Notes under the pieces: generated by a model
Database searches by the model: none
The model's input: only the letters and a program-made list of their open reading frames with translations
Told to the model about the DNA's origin: nothing
Shown here: positions 1 through 10,900 of the stretch, piece by piece
How positions within the stretch are numbered: the first letter of the stretch is position 1
How the letters are laid out: every line of letters starts with the position of its first letter
Made by a program: the position numbers and the translations under genes
NCBI GenBank assembly: GCA_009103225.1
Contig: RHPI01002220.1
Location: 11,990-32,770, forward strand
Reading direction: 5' to 3'
DNA: 20,781 bases
Origin: Chlorokybus atmophyticus
Lineage: Eukaryota; Streptophyta; Chlorokybophyceae; Chlorokybales; Chlorokybaceae

Positions 1-79
1 ATCCATGTCACACCCAAAACTGCCATGAAGGCCGCTGCATCACCATGGCCACTCCAAGTTGCAAAGCCCCTGGTGTCAC

Positions 80-1992
80 TTAGGCAGGGATGAGCTGTTT
101 ATCAACCTCATGTCGCCAGGGCAAGCTAGGCATGGCGCCCAATTGCTGGATGCACAGGGCTGCAGCCACAGCTGCACACATACAATGTCAGTGACTGGTT
201 GACGACCAAACGAGCACAAGCATGCAACGCGAATGCATGCACTTACATGCAAACTGCAAAGCCTCCTGCGGTGACTTGCCCTGCAGAAGAGCCACCGCGT
301 ACGCTGCCGTGAAGCAATCGCCCGCACCTGTTGTGTCTACAACTCTCTGCACCTTCACGGCTTCCTGCATAACACACAACTGGTTACTTCTAACGTACTT
401 GATCTATTTACTTGCGACGCATTCACCGAGACAGCACCTGTTGTAGAACTGTAACACCACCTCCCTCATCCCGTCGTACAAGCAATGAACCCTTGGAGCC
501 AAGCTTCACCAGTACTTGCTGCAGATTCTGCACACAGAATTGTCACGAGGTAACACATGCGAGCAGATGACGCCAAGCGCATGTGCATGCGAGCGTGCAG
601 ATGACGCGCATAAAGATGTGGCCATTAAGCCTGTGACACGCATATGGAGACCATCACAATAACATATTGTGTCCGTGCTAGCAGCACACTCCCTTCAGCG
701 TGCACGAAGAAACCCACGCACACAATTGTGTGTGTTGTGTGTGCACGAAACCTATGCTGCTGTCAGATACCACAGTCAGAGTATGAGCGTACATCCTCGT
801 ATTGCAGCAGAAGTTTAGCCGCCTCCACGGCATCCTTTGCTGAATCAACATTCCGCCCTGTGAGACGCGACAACTCGGTCTCGTTAGGGCTCAGGATGGT
901 AACGAGACGCAGCAGCTCTTGGCTGGGAGGTTCATCTGAGCCGCCTGCATCCAGAACAACTTCTGCTCCCGCAGCCCGTGCTATCTGAACAAGATCGCAA
1001 GGAGACATTAGAGAGGGAAGCGAAGGACAAGATGCTTCAGTGTGCCAGAGTATGTATGTGGCAACGTATTGTCCATGGCACATGTTACGCTCGATTGTGC
1101 GGAAACTGAGTATGGTAGTTTGGGAGCTGCTTCGATGTATAAAAAGCAAGCGACCAACCATCTGAAAGATATGACTAGGACAGTAGTGAACTCACAACGC
1201 CCAACTTGCTTGGATAAAGCTGCCATCTTTAGCCAGGCCATACCTGAGCACTGGAGATGTTGACCGACTCCGGTATCTCCATTTGTAGAAGAACCACGCC
1301 TGCGTTACTGAGCAGCTCATGCGTAGACGGCGAGACTGCCTCCCATGCCTGGTTTGCGCCACCCACAAGCAGAATAGAGTTCTCCCCTCCTGCCTACATA
1401 TCGTTAACATACCAGAAACACTATTTCACCCACAGTGCGACCAGCATGTTACATTCCGCTTCAAACATACCTGGAGCAGTATTACAGCAAGCCCGGTTGC
1501 GCCATCGACTGAGGCCACGTGACTTAGGCCAACCTCAGCAGAAGTTAGAGACTCGCGCAGAAAGTCACCATAGGTGTCACTGCCAACCTGCATGTGCACA
1601 TGCCAAAAGTTAGTCAGGATTTTGCTTGGTTCACGTGCCGACTGCTCAGCCGGTACAGGCGACACCATGACTACCCTTGCATATCGTGGTATTGAGGTTC
1701 GCAGGAAAGGTTGCATACATTACGTATGCATGACAACTGAGTGAAGCAAAACGTAAGATGATGAGCTACAGCTGTTTCTGACCTGACCTATCATGTAAGT
1801 TGGCCAGCCCAGTTTTCCAGCAGCAGCAGCTTGGTTGGCGCCCTTGCCACCAGCGCGCATCTCGCCGCCTCGGCTGGGCAGCGTCTCTCCCGGACGTGGC
1901 ATGCGGTGAATCTCGATGTAGAGGTCCGCGTTCAACGAGCCCACAACGACCAGGGGACGGGGCGGTTCCGGTGCACCTGCGCAACCAACCAT
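80..1992 (-). CDS. RBKS: Ribokinase (PfkB family), 7 exons
   Basis: Phosphorylates D-ribose with ATP to ribose 5-phosphate, feeding the pentose phosphate and nucleotide pathways. Exons on the minus strand, in coding order: 1783-1992, 1471-1587, 1244-1393, 793-984, 438-527, 247-364, 80-159. These join without a frame break into about 318 aa, normal for ribokinase. Residues 15-23 hold the first strand and substrate Asn/Asp (VVVGSLNAD). GGKGANQA at 48-55 is the sugar-binding PfkB signature 1. SPNETE at 191-196 carries the NxxE motif used for Mg/phosphate activation. KLGSKGS near 232-237 lines the nucleotide site. DTTGAGD at 263-269 is the anion hole with catalytic Asp269. The C-terminus (GAMPSLP) is also typical. 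The ATG at 1992 is the first in frame and starts just before the first beta strand; no targeting peptide is evident, so a cytosolic enzyme is inferred. All six introns are GT-AG. Family call is firm; ribose specificity is inferred. Confidence 0.93.
556..606. repeat. Imperfect tandem repeat in ribokinase intron 4
   Basis: Two copies of a CATGCGAGC...AGATGACGC unit lie at 556-573 and 586-606. The second copy carries about four extra bases (GTGC) in the middle. The repeat is inside the intron between exons 793-984 and 438-527. No function is evident. Confidence 0.6.
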
Positions 1993-3520
1993 GTGCTGCG
2001 GATGAGGTACTCGCTATCAGCAAGCACTCCTTGCACAGCCACTATGTGTATGACGGCATTGCCGGGTGTTGCAGTAATATCGTAACCAGTGACAATAACT
2101 GCTCAGTTGCAGTTGTAACTAGGTATATACCGGTGGTTTTCAATCATGCAACAACCTCATGTGTATACAGTGTGTAAGTAAGTGGATTGTCATTGTAAAT
2201 GCAGCGCCTGCAACCACCGGCGCCAGTGAGCTTAGCAACACGGCCGAAGAAGCACTCGGTATGGTGCACATTCTGCGCAACGCGCATTGCTGGATGATTG
2301 TTCAAAGAAAAATGTAGCAGCAATTGAACGTATTGCAAGCTGCAAGGCTGCACGCGCGTGTGTTTTTACCATGCGCGGCCATGGCAACCGCCGCTGGTGG
2401 CTGCTGATTCCGGCGCCTGAGTGCCAATAGTGCAGGCGTACATCGCAGCAAGCGCCCACGCCGGGGGTCGGATATCCCGATTATAGCTCCGGCGTACGTC
2501 GGCGCCAACACCGAGGCCATGACCACCACCGCCGCTGCTAACAGCGACAATGCCAACAATCTCACCCACAAGCGTCATGCTGGGAATAGCGTCACGCTTA
2601 GGCTGAGATCTTATCCAGAGGCATGACGCTGACGGGGCAACAAAGTGACGCTGACGGCGTCACAGACGCTGCCATGCTGCGTAAGCTGCGTTGGCGCTTT
2701 GCGCTGACTGTAGGCGCAACCTACCGGTTGTAAACTTCTTACATGTCCGGTAACGTCAATCACAAAGAGTGCAGGGCACCACCAGGTGACCTGCCAACTT
2801 GTGCAAAGCCGGCAAGAGAATGCGGCACAAGGCCGGAACCAAACGGTCGTCCCGTCACGGCCAGCATGTTTCAGCCTGTGCTTGTCAGCGGCGATGTAGT
2901 TGTGGGCGGCGGCGTGCTGGTAGAGGTTGTTTGGTAGAGGTCGTCGTTTCGAGGAAGCTTCTGAGGCCCGGTGTCTATGCAACAGATCTTCATGTTGTGA
3001 GTCCAAGTGACTGAGCGGTGTCGATCCTTGCGTTCTGCTGAGTAATTTACTATCCGCGGAAGGATGTGAGTGAGTGGGTGGGTGGAGCTTGGCCTGTGTC
3101 GCCTTTTGGCTTTATTTGGGAATCTGCGTGTTTGCATGTGGGATGGCTTACTGATGGTCCTGTTGTTATGCCTGACAGTGTGTTAGCAGAGCACACGTGC
3201 AATCGTTGCAGCAGAGAGCCTCAAGCTTAACTCACTAACATGCCCTCCGCTTGCACTGCTCTGTACTCAGAAGCGTTTTTGGTGAGGTACGTATGATTTT
3301 TTCAACTGTGCTGATGACTAGAAATCGGTACAGACCAGCATTAAGTTTACGTATGGTACTGTTGCCACCACTGAAGTGACCTCTTCATGTATAGCCAAAT
3401 ATCTGCACGTTGCCGTCAAGACAACAGCATTGTCTGATCAGGTCTGTGAAGTTGACTTCACCATCAAAGGAGAACAGAGTGGGTGCTAGACATTCGCGCC
3501 GCCAGTCTTCTGTTGTTGCC
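1993..3520. other. Divergent intergenic region (ribokinase / monooxygenase)
   Basis: This 1.5-kb gap separates the ribokinase start (minus) from the monooxygenase start (plus), so it should hold both promoters and 5' UTRs. I find no convincing exon. A GC-rich open stretch on the minus strand at 2366-2578 is Gly/Ala-rich and matches no family I know. The clearest internal structure is the TGACG cluster listed separately. A 12-bp direct repeat (TGACGCTGACGG) occurs at 2624-2635 and 2646-2657. Further single CGTCA sites are at 2754-2758 and 2853-2857. Confidence 0.6.
2573..2662. promoter_or_regulatory. Cluster of seven TGACG/CGTCA motifs
   Basis: Seven copies of the 5-mer TGACG or its complement fall within 90 bp: CGTCA at 2573-2577, 2590-2594 and 2658-2662; TGACG at 2624-2628, 2630-2634, 2646-2650 and 2652-2656. 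The last two form an inverted pair around one G (TGACG-G-CGTCA). TGACG is the half-site of CREB/TGA-type bZIP factors in animals and plants. The cluster lies between two divergent genes, about 580 bp upstream of the ribokinase start and 860 bp upstream of the monooxygenase start. A regulatory role is inference only. Confidence 0.4.
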
Positions 3521-5404
3521 ATGGCCAAGGCCCCTAGCGTGGTGGTTGTTGGAGGGGGCATTGGGGGTCTCGCAAGCGCGTTGGCATTGCGCAAGATTGC
3601 CGGCATTCAAGATATTATCGTATTGGAACGAGGAAGTACCGGCAGCAGTGAAGGTGCAGGGAGTGTATTGTGTGTTGAGGGGCTCGTGTGCAGGATATAA
3701 GCATGTTGAAACTGCATTGCTAGCTTCTCATACAGGCACACATACACGTGTGCCCGCGAGCCCATACCCTCAGTCACTGTGCACACGTGTGACTGCAGTA
3801 TGAATGCAGGATACACGCACACACAGACACACGCAGGCAGGTCCACTCACACAAGCATGTGAGCAAACGCACACACCATATGCATATGCTTGATCGCACC
3901 CACCCACCTACCGATTCCAGGTGGCACGGGGTTAATGCTGTGGCCGAATGGGCTCAAGGCGTTGGGGCACATTGATCCTGCATTAATGCAGGCAGCAAAA
4001 GACAGTGGGGTGGTTATCCGCAACAAGGCGAGTCAATAATGCTACGTTCTATGCCTTGTACATTGTGTGTGAGTCAAGCGTGGCAGCCCTGGTTGATCTT
4101 TTGTCATGTTATGGACCAGTGCAGGTCTATCAGCGCAGCTCGGATATCACATTGATACCCTGTGATGAGGCGCAGAAGTTTGGCGAGCCCATGATGTGTG
4201 CTTATTGGAAAAGCTTGCACCAGGCAAGCCGGTTGTTCAGCTGCTTTGCACCACATATGTGGACCTACGACAGCAATAGAGTGATAATCTAACATACCAA
4301 CATGGTGTGACACTCGCAGCTATTGTCGGAAGCAGTGGCGGAAGAGGCCATCACAGTGGAAGTGGATAAACGTTGCACTGGCGTACAGTTAGATGATGCA
4401 GAAAACCAGCCGGGCGTGACGGTTGTAAGCAGTAACGGAAATGTCACAACTGTACATGCAGACATGATCGTTGGCGCGGACGGCATCGGTTCCCAAGTTC
4501 GAAAGACTCTGTTTGGGGAGCAGCGGCCTGACTATGCTGGGCGCGTGCTATGGCGCGCTGTCATCCGCGACTACTTTCCACCGCTCATCGCTGCACCTCA
4601 AACCTCTCTAGTACAAGATGTGTACATGTGCACAATGGTAAGCACGTCTGTTGCACAGTGTGCATGGTAAGGAAATTGTGCGACTTGTGACTTTTGTGAA
4701 ATTGAAGGTAGCCCTTGTTGAAACATTAAGTGGTAACTAATAATGCAACTGGGCCCAAATGTTATAACACTCGAGGTATTCTTGTGCAGACCAACCCGAC
4801 GCAGATGGTCACATACGCTCCCGTCGGTAGCGGTAATCTATACTGGGCATGTTCATCAACCGCGGAGGAGGAAGACGGCGCACCACCATCGTGGGTGCGG
4901 CAAGACATCGAAGGCGATCCCGAGCTGGTGAAGGCCAAGCTTCTTGACATGTATGGCGAGTTTCAGGACTTGTGCGGGATGATTGAAGCAACTCCCGCCG
5001 ACAGGATACTCATGCGGCCCGTGATGTACCGAAAACGGCCCTTGGAACTGTGGAGCAAGGGGCGGGTTGTGTTGTTGGGTGACGCAGCCCACGCCATGCT
5101 TCCCAGCCGAGGACAGGGCGCTTGTTGCGCGTTTGAAGATGCCGTGCAGCTGGCTTACAGCTTGCGTGATGCAACGCATGAAGGCCATCACAAAGATGTT
5201 CGTGATGTCTGTCTCAGCGCCATAGCGGAGTACCAAGGCGTGCGATCACAGCGGGTGGATCGCATACAGGCGGAGTCAAACACTCAAACGCCGCAAGGTT
5301 TCCGGAAGAAGACTGCTGAAGAGCTCATCAAAGACAATGAAGAGATGATGGCGTGGACATTTATGTTTGAGCCCGTGCAAAGGCAGCAAGTTGTCACGAA
5401 GTGA
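3521..5404 (+). CDS. FAD-dependent monooxygenase (group A, PF01494-like), 5 exons
   Basis: Flavoprotein hydroxylase of the salicylate hydroxylase / zeaxanthin epoxidase-like superfamily, using FAD, NAD(P)H and O2; the substrate cannot be read from sequence. Exons: 3521-3653, 3921-4027, 4125-4223, 4320-4637, 4790-5404, giving about 423 aa, the normal size. VVVGGGIGG at residues 7-15 is the dinucleotide-binding Rossmann motif, followed by a Glu-ending strand (IIVLERG). MIVGADGIGS around 162-171 is the DG motif. GRVVLLGDAAHAMLPSRGQG around 310-329 is the GD motif that binds FAD ribityl and pyrophosphate. The ATG at 3521 has a good Kozak context (GCCATGG) and is the first in frame. No transmembrane segment is obvious. 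Two introns appear to be GC-AG: donor AAG|GCGAGT at 4028 and CAG|GCAAGC at 4224. The first of these is the least certain junction, but phase 0 on both sides fits. A TGTAA hexamer-like element at 5505-5509 could be a poly(A) signal. Confidence 0.88.
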
Positions 5405-5662
5405 TGATATCACCTGTTTTGCAAGCTAAGAAAGGGTCGCGGTGAGAAGTATGGTGGGTGTACATAGTGAAGATAAACCTCTGACGCGGTGTACTTGTTG
5501 GATGTGTAATATACATGTCACCATTGTTTGCTTGACAAAACTGCTGATGGCACTTGTATGTGCCTGTCATGACAAGTCATGTGACACAACAGTTGGCTGG
5601 AATGATCTGACAAGCTTCCCATTGAAACGAATCAAAACTGCTCCGCAGTGCAGCAATGTGCG
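5405..5662. other. Convergent 3' intergenic gap
   Basis: Only 258 bp separate the stop codons of the monooxygenase (plus) and ARPC3 (minus), so their 3' UTRs probably abut or overlap. I see no additional gene here. Confidence 0.6.
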
Positions 5663-6921
5663 TTATCCCACAGTCTTGTTCATGAACTTGCGCTTGGCAA
5701 ATGCAAGCCAAAACTTGTTCTGCGTCCCATCTCCTAAGTAGCATTTCTCCAGCAACCTTCGGCACACTTCGGCCCTTGCCTGCTTTGCATACGCCTTGAA
5801 TGCATCTATACACACACGTCAACACATGAGTGCACACACATGTGAGTGTGCACGTGTGCACACTCGCAATTTGTGCATTTGTGATTCAGCGAGAATATAA
5901 GTGGCCACACATAATACAAGCTGCATCGGCACTGAGCACTGAGTGCATGCACCTGCTTCGTCTTTTGTTTGCGGTGTTGCAATAACATCCACTACAAGTT
6001 TTGTGTCGCCCTCCAATGACAAAGTCATCATCGCGCGCTGACCGTCCGCCTTGGACCTGGTCACCAACATTAAGTGAGTACACTTTCATATAGTTAACTT
6101 AACTCTTTGTGTGCACGGACTTGCAGGGCTCGAGGCGTTTTAGGCAAAGGGAGATGAAAAAAGTGAGGTAGATCAGCAGCTTGTCCGCACCACTCTGGAA
6201 GAGGTAAAGCCATCAGTGACACAGTGTGTTACTGGTAACCACAACATCCTGCAGCAATATTCAGTACCTTTACTTCAAAGCTCCTGAACAGCACGTTGGC
6301 CCGGAAGGTGTTGATGGCCTCATCCACGATGTCTTCCGCTGCCCCTGTGATACTTTACATGTCTGCATGTGCGCATGCGCATGTGCGGTTGCGTGCGAGC
6401 GCGCGCCTGTTCGGGTGTATGCACGCCTGCGTGCGTGTGACTGTGTGTGCAGCACTGCCATTTCTGTAGCTATGTGTCTTTGTGAGGCCATGCAACCCGT
6501 CGAACAGTGCGCAGCGGTGCAACGTGTTCGCTCTCATTCTCATCATTTACAAGTACACAGTTCCACTCCAAAGCAAGCAAGCGGAACAATTAGACAGAAC
6601 AAACACCCACCCAATGAACTCACACACAATCACCTGGCTCCGCAGCTCTGTCCTTCTGTTTGAGAGGCAGCAGCGGGCACCCGCAGGCGACGGCGCAGGA
6701 AGGGGCGGTGCCATCGTTGGCCCCAAATGAGGAGTGGTACACCTGCGAGAGAAGATCGTGTTCTGTACTAGTGTTGTTGTGATGCTGTCGGGGTTGGCTG
6801 TCTGGTATGTATATGGCATGGATGTTGTCTTGTGTCTAACGTCGGTTTCTTCGGCGGACATCTATGACAGCGTGTATGTGGGCCCAAGGACAACTCGCTT
6901 ACGGTGCAACATACTCACCAT
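5663..6921 (-). CDS. ARPC3: Actin-related protein 2/3 complex subunit 3 (ARPC3, p21), 6 exons
   Basis: Small subunit of the Arp2/3 complex, which nucleates branched actin filaments in the cytoplasm. Exons in coding order on the minus strand: 6919-6921 (ATG only), 6634-6742, 6268-6344, 6121-6194, 5953-6056, 5663-5805. The phases all match and give 169 aa, close to the 178 aa of the human protein. Family landmarks appear in order: VYHSSF right after Met1, LLPLKQ, EDIVDEAINTFRANVLF, DKLLIYLTFFISLCLKRLE, then a C-terminal AFAKRKFMNKTVG that matches the FVKRQFMNKS ending of animal ARPC3. The central loop after CKSKADGQRAMMTL is diverged. The start is striking: the ATG is the last codon of exon 1, directly before a perfect GTGAGT donor, and the next exon begins with Val-Tyr-His. 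All introns are GT-AG. The gene is tail-to-tail with the monooxygenase and head-to-head with PEPC. Confidence 0.93.
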
Positions 6922-7023
6922 AGTGATGGGGCTCAACAGCAACCAGTGGTCAAACGATATCAACAACTACATAGTAAGCTTCTACGCTGTGTTAATTGCA
7001 ACCAGCTGCCCCCTTACTCAAAA

Positions 7024-7079
7024 CTCCTCCTCCTCCTCCTCCTCCTCCTCCGCCGCCGCCTTTACAGCAGCAGCAGCAG
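7024..7079. repeat. Trinucleotide microsatellites (TCC, CGC, CAG)
   Basis: Nine TCC units (7024-7050) run directly into CGCCGCCGCC (7051-7060) and, after a short TTTA spacer, five CAG units (7065-7079). The tract lies about 100 bp upstream of the ARPC3 start codon and may sit in its 5' UTR or promoter. Confidence 0.85.
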
Positions 7080-7255
7080 GCGCCTTTTGCAGTCTCGTCT
7101 CACGTGAGCAAACGCTATCAATATCAACTGGGCGATATACAAGACGTCTTGACATCCTTGTCAAGATGCTGACATCAGGCCCCTGCGGATAAGGACTGTC
7201 CCATTGTCGATATCGCTGACTGTGCCAGAGCTGCGGCGGCGTCGCCTGGACAGCG

Positions 7256-7285
7256 ACGGCGGCGGCGGCGGCGAGGGCGGCGGCG
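7256..7285. repeat. GGC-rich tract
   Basis: Repeated GGC units with a few GAG/GAA interruptions. It is very GC-rich compared with flanking sequence and could mark a promoter or 5' UTR in the ARPC3/PEPC divergent region. Confidence 0.6.
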
Positions 7286-7752
7286 AAGGCGCCGTGGGTG
7301 TAGGTGCAGTTGTGTCGCCTGGTGGTTATTGTCAAGCACAACATGCTAGGCGAGTCCTTTCGTGTATGCGTCTCTCTTTTAGTGAATGGCGTGGCATTGT
7401 CCCTTCCAGCCTGGAAGCGGCAGCTATGGTGGAGGCTGGGCTAGGGTTGCTGCTTGCAACACATATTCTTCCTGAAAAACTTACGCATGTGCTAGCACAA
7501 CCCTGTTACACAACTAGTTCAAGTGGGGTTGCAATGCTCAAGCTCAAGCCAACAAGCACGCCATGCAGCGCAAAACACTGCATGCTCAGGCTGTTGCGCA
7601 TTCTAGCCCATAAGTCTTTCAGCTGGATTTGCAGACGTGCATATGCCATGCCGACACAGCATACTCAGTCACACTAAGTGCACAGTTTGACAGTTGCATA
7701 CAACTTAGCATGCAACATAGTGCAAGAATACAGGTACATCCAGATTGAGACG

Positions 7753-7774
7753 GCAGTGTACACGTGTACACTGC
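7753..7774. promoter_or_regulatory. 22-bp perfect palindrome centred on CACGTG
   Basis: The sequence from 7753 to 7774 is its own reverse complement, with the G-box/E-box hexamer CACGTG at its centre (7761-7766). Beyond a short mismatch the symmetry resumes: ATTGAGA on the left pairs with TCTCAAT on the right, giving an imperfect inverted repeat of about 43 bp. It lies about 150 bp before the PEPC start codon. G-boxes bind bHLH and bZIP factors, including light-responsive ones in plants; a role here is inferred. Confidence 0.5.
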
Positions 7775-7923
7775 TTCTCAATTGGAATGCAAATCAACTG
7801 CCCACAACGCATTCTTGCAAGTTCAAGTATGCACCAACCCTGATCTGACACTCACTTATGTACCATACATTGCTGTGTCGTACAATGTGTCTCAACACCT
7901 GTGGTACAGAGCACGCAAACAAG

Positions 7924-10900
7924 ATGAATGTCAATGGCGGAGCCAATGGCAATGCCAGCCCGATGCTCCTGCGCCGGATGGTGTCGGCGCAGCAGCTGCC
8001 AGTGTCGGAGATGGACGACTTGATGAAGGCAACAGCAAAGAACGACTCGCTTCTTCGTGAGATTCTGCTGGGCATTATTCTTCACCACCACGGGGAGGTG
8101 CGTCTGATGCTGATATGCACACGCATGCACGCGCAAAAAGGAACCTGCGCACATGCATGTTGCACCAAGCAACTGTGTATGCTGCTGTGTGCATTGCCCT
8201 TTGGTTTGCTGTTGTATAGCACAATCCACAATACTGACATACTCTCATTGCAGCACCTCGCTGACCTTGTGGCCAAGACGCACAACCTCTCTCAAAAGTA
8301 CTGCGAGTCTGGTGAAGAAGGGGACCTCATCAATCTTGAAAACCTCCTCCGCTCCTTCAACAGGCAAGGCTTGTTGCAAGCTTTACTTTTGTTCACTTTG
8401 ATCACTTGCTTGCTTGTTGGCTTTGTGCTGATTACAGCTGCGTGTATGTGTTGCATTACGCCTGCAGCGAAGACGCGATGTTTGTGGCGAGCGCGCTGTC
8501 CCACATGTTGAACCTGTACAATCTGTCGGAGGAGCAGGCTGAGGCGCTGCGCGCGGACGCGGAGGATTGGGACCGCAACCATGGCAAGGCCGTCGGCAAC
8601 GATGCTGCGGACGATGTTGGCGAGATGAAGGACATGTCCCTCTCGGACACCATCGACAAGCTGCTCAACCTTGGCAAAACCCAACAAGAGATATATGAGG
8701 TCAGTGATTCCATAACACATACATGTTAGTAGCCGTCTTTATTTTCGGACACGCAGTGAAGTGTTGCAGATCCCAACTTGGTAACTTGCGCATATGCGCA
8801 AGTTACCAAGTTGACTGGGCTTTCAAACTATTCAAAATGCGTGACTGTGTCTATGTAAGAACGGAAGCAATAATTGGTTAAACATTGTTGCTCCTATATC
8901 GTCATGAGATGAGCAGCTGTCATCCAGCATGTAGCCGCGTACTCAGTAAAGGCTTGTTGACGCTGTGGTGTTGCGTTGGGCTTACACTGTCTGTCTCTTG
9001 TCGCAGGCATTGTGCCAGCAGGAGGTGGACCTGGTGCTGACGGCGCACCCGACGCAGAGTGTGCGGCGGTCGATCCTGCAGAAGCACACGGTGGTGCGGC
9101 GCTGCCTGGACGCTCTGCGCGACCCCGCTACCGCCGAGGACCCATGGGTGCACCGGGAGACACTCGACACCCTCCGCCGCACTCTCCATGTAACGAACCC
9201 ACGCACCCGCATGCACACGCACCTGCGCGTGCAAGCATGTACACGCACCTGCGCATGCACGCACACGAAAGTGCTTACGCACATGCGCTCGAACATGCAC
9301 GCTTAAGCAGTGGTCAATGGTTGCCATAGCAACAAGTGACTGTTGTGGTGATTGAGAGGGTGGGGGGCGTGTTATGTGCAGGCTGCGTGGCGTACGGATG
9401 AGATCAGGAGGCAGCAGCCGAGCCCGCAGGACGAGATGCGCGCCGGGTTGTCGTACTTTTACGAGACCATCTGGTATGGTTGTGTGCAGTCAGACATGCA
9501 TACACAGTCATATATATACAGTCACGACGTGCGATGTTCTCCACGCCTGCAACCCTGTGCAGGAACGGTGTGCCAGCTTTCCTGCGGCGCGTGGATTCTG
9601 TGTTGGTGTCCAAAGGGCTCAACCGCCTCCCTGTTGAGCATGCGAGTGCGTGATCATGCTTTGTCGTTGCATTGCGTGCAGTAACCAATTTGTCTTACAG
9701 TGTATGCGCGTACACGCAGTCATCAGGTTCAGCAGTTGGATGGGCGGAGATCGCGACGGCAACCCGCGCGTGACGCCCGAGTGCACGCGCGACGTGTGCC
9801 TGCTCGCTCGTCTCACTGCTGCTGAGCTTTACTTCCGAGAAGGTGAGGAGAGGAGACTTGTGTGCTCACGCAAGTGCGTGCGTGTCTTCGTGTTTGTGTG
9901 CGCGCATGCCGCCGTCCGTGTGTTTGCGTGATGTGCCATATCCGCGTGCATGCGTGCGTGCGTGTGGGTGTGTGTATGTGTGTTTCTGACTGAAGTGTGT
10001 TGACGTTGGCAGTGGAGGCGCTCATGTTTGAGCTGTCTGTGTGGCGCTGCTCGGAGCCGTTCCGGCGGCGCATCGAGCACCTTCCTCACAACATCAGCCC
10101 CAACAAACATTACACCGAGTTCTGGAGCTACATCCCTCCCACTGAACCCTACAGGTATGCACTTGTAACCTATATAGCAATGCACTGCGGACCAACATGG
10201 CACTGCACTTTGATTATGCTTACAGCATCTTGACACAGCCAGCTCTGTGCAGGTTGCAGTGCATACAATTATCGCATGAACAGTTAACCTTTGTTGAACG
10301 CGCACTTGCAAACAATCTATTTGTCTGCACTGTGCGATGATTGCGTTCATGTGCTTGTGTTCACAGAGTGTTGTTGGGCGAGGTGCGTGACAAGCTATAC
10401 AACACCCGCGAGTGGCTGCACCACCAGCTGACCACAGGTTCCTCCCCTGTCGACCCCAGCCACATCTACCTCGACACGGAACAGCTGCTTGAACCCCTTC
10501 AGGTGAGTTGATGCTGTCATCACATGTAAATTGCTTAACAAGGGCAGCGAATCAAGGAGACAACTACCAACAGGCCTGCTATGAGTCGCTGTGCGCAACG
10601 GGTGACATTGAGATTGCCCAGGGACGCCTCCTTGACAACCTGCGCCGCCTAACATGGCAAGTTGTGTGTGTGCGTGCTTTTGTGTCTGTGTGTCAAGGGG
10701 CGTGTGCGTGTGTACGCACGCATGTGCTCCGTGCTTGCGCACGCGTGTGCGTGCATGTGTGCCCGTGCGCGTGCACGTGTGAACTTTGCGTGCATGAGCA
10801 CCTGATTCTTGCGTGCGTGTGCTTCGGCTTGCATGCTTGCATGGATATATGTGTGCGTGTGAATGATGACTGGAGTGATGCCTGTGCAGTTTCGGGCTGT

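Larger units (their letters stand above)
6922..7923. other. Divergent intergenic region (ARPC3 / PEPC)
   Basis: This 1-kb stretch contains the 5' UTR and promoter of ARPC3 (minus) and of PEPC (plus). Open frames seen here come from triplet repeats and encode poly-Glu or Gly/Ala runs, so I do not call a gene. Repeats include (TCC)9 followed by (CGC) at about 7024-7060, (CAG)5 at about 7065-7079, and a GGC-rich tract at about 7256-7285. A palindrome with a central CACGTG lies at 7753-7774, 150 bp upstream of the PEPC start. Confidence 0.6.

Noticed and set aside
2366-2578. GC-rich minus-strand open frame of 70 codons
   Set aside because: Gly/Ala-rich with no family resemblance and no matching exons. 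It lies in the divergent promoter region and overlaps the start of the TGACG cluster, so it is probably chance.
7018-7677. Long open frames encoding poly-Glu or Gly/Ala runs around the triplet repeats
   Set aside because: They arise from TCC and GGC microsatellites, occur on both strands, and have no conserved content.
8661-8720. PEPC exon 3 reading on past 8699
   Set aside because: Continuing gives a stop within a few codons, whereas a GTCAGT donor at 8700 joins in phase to the exon carrying TAHPTQ.
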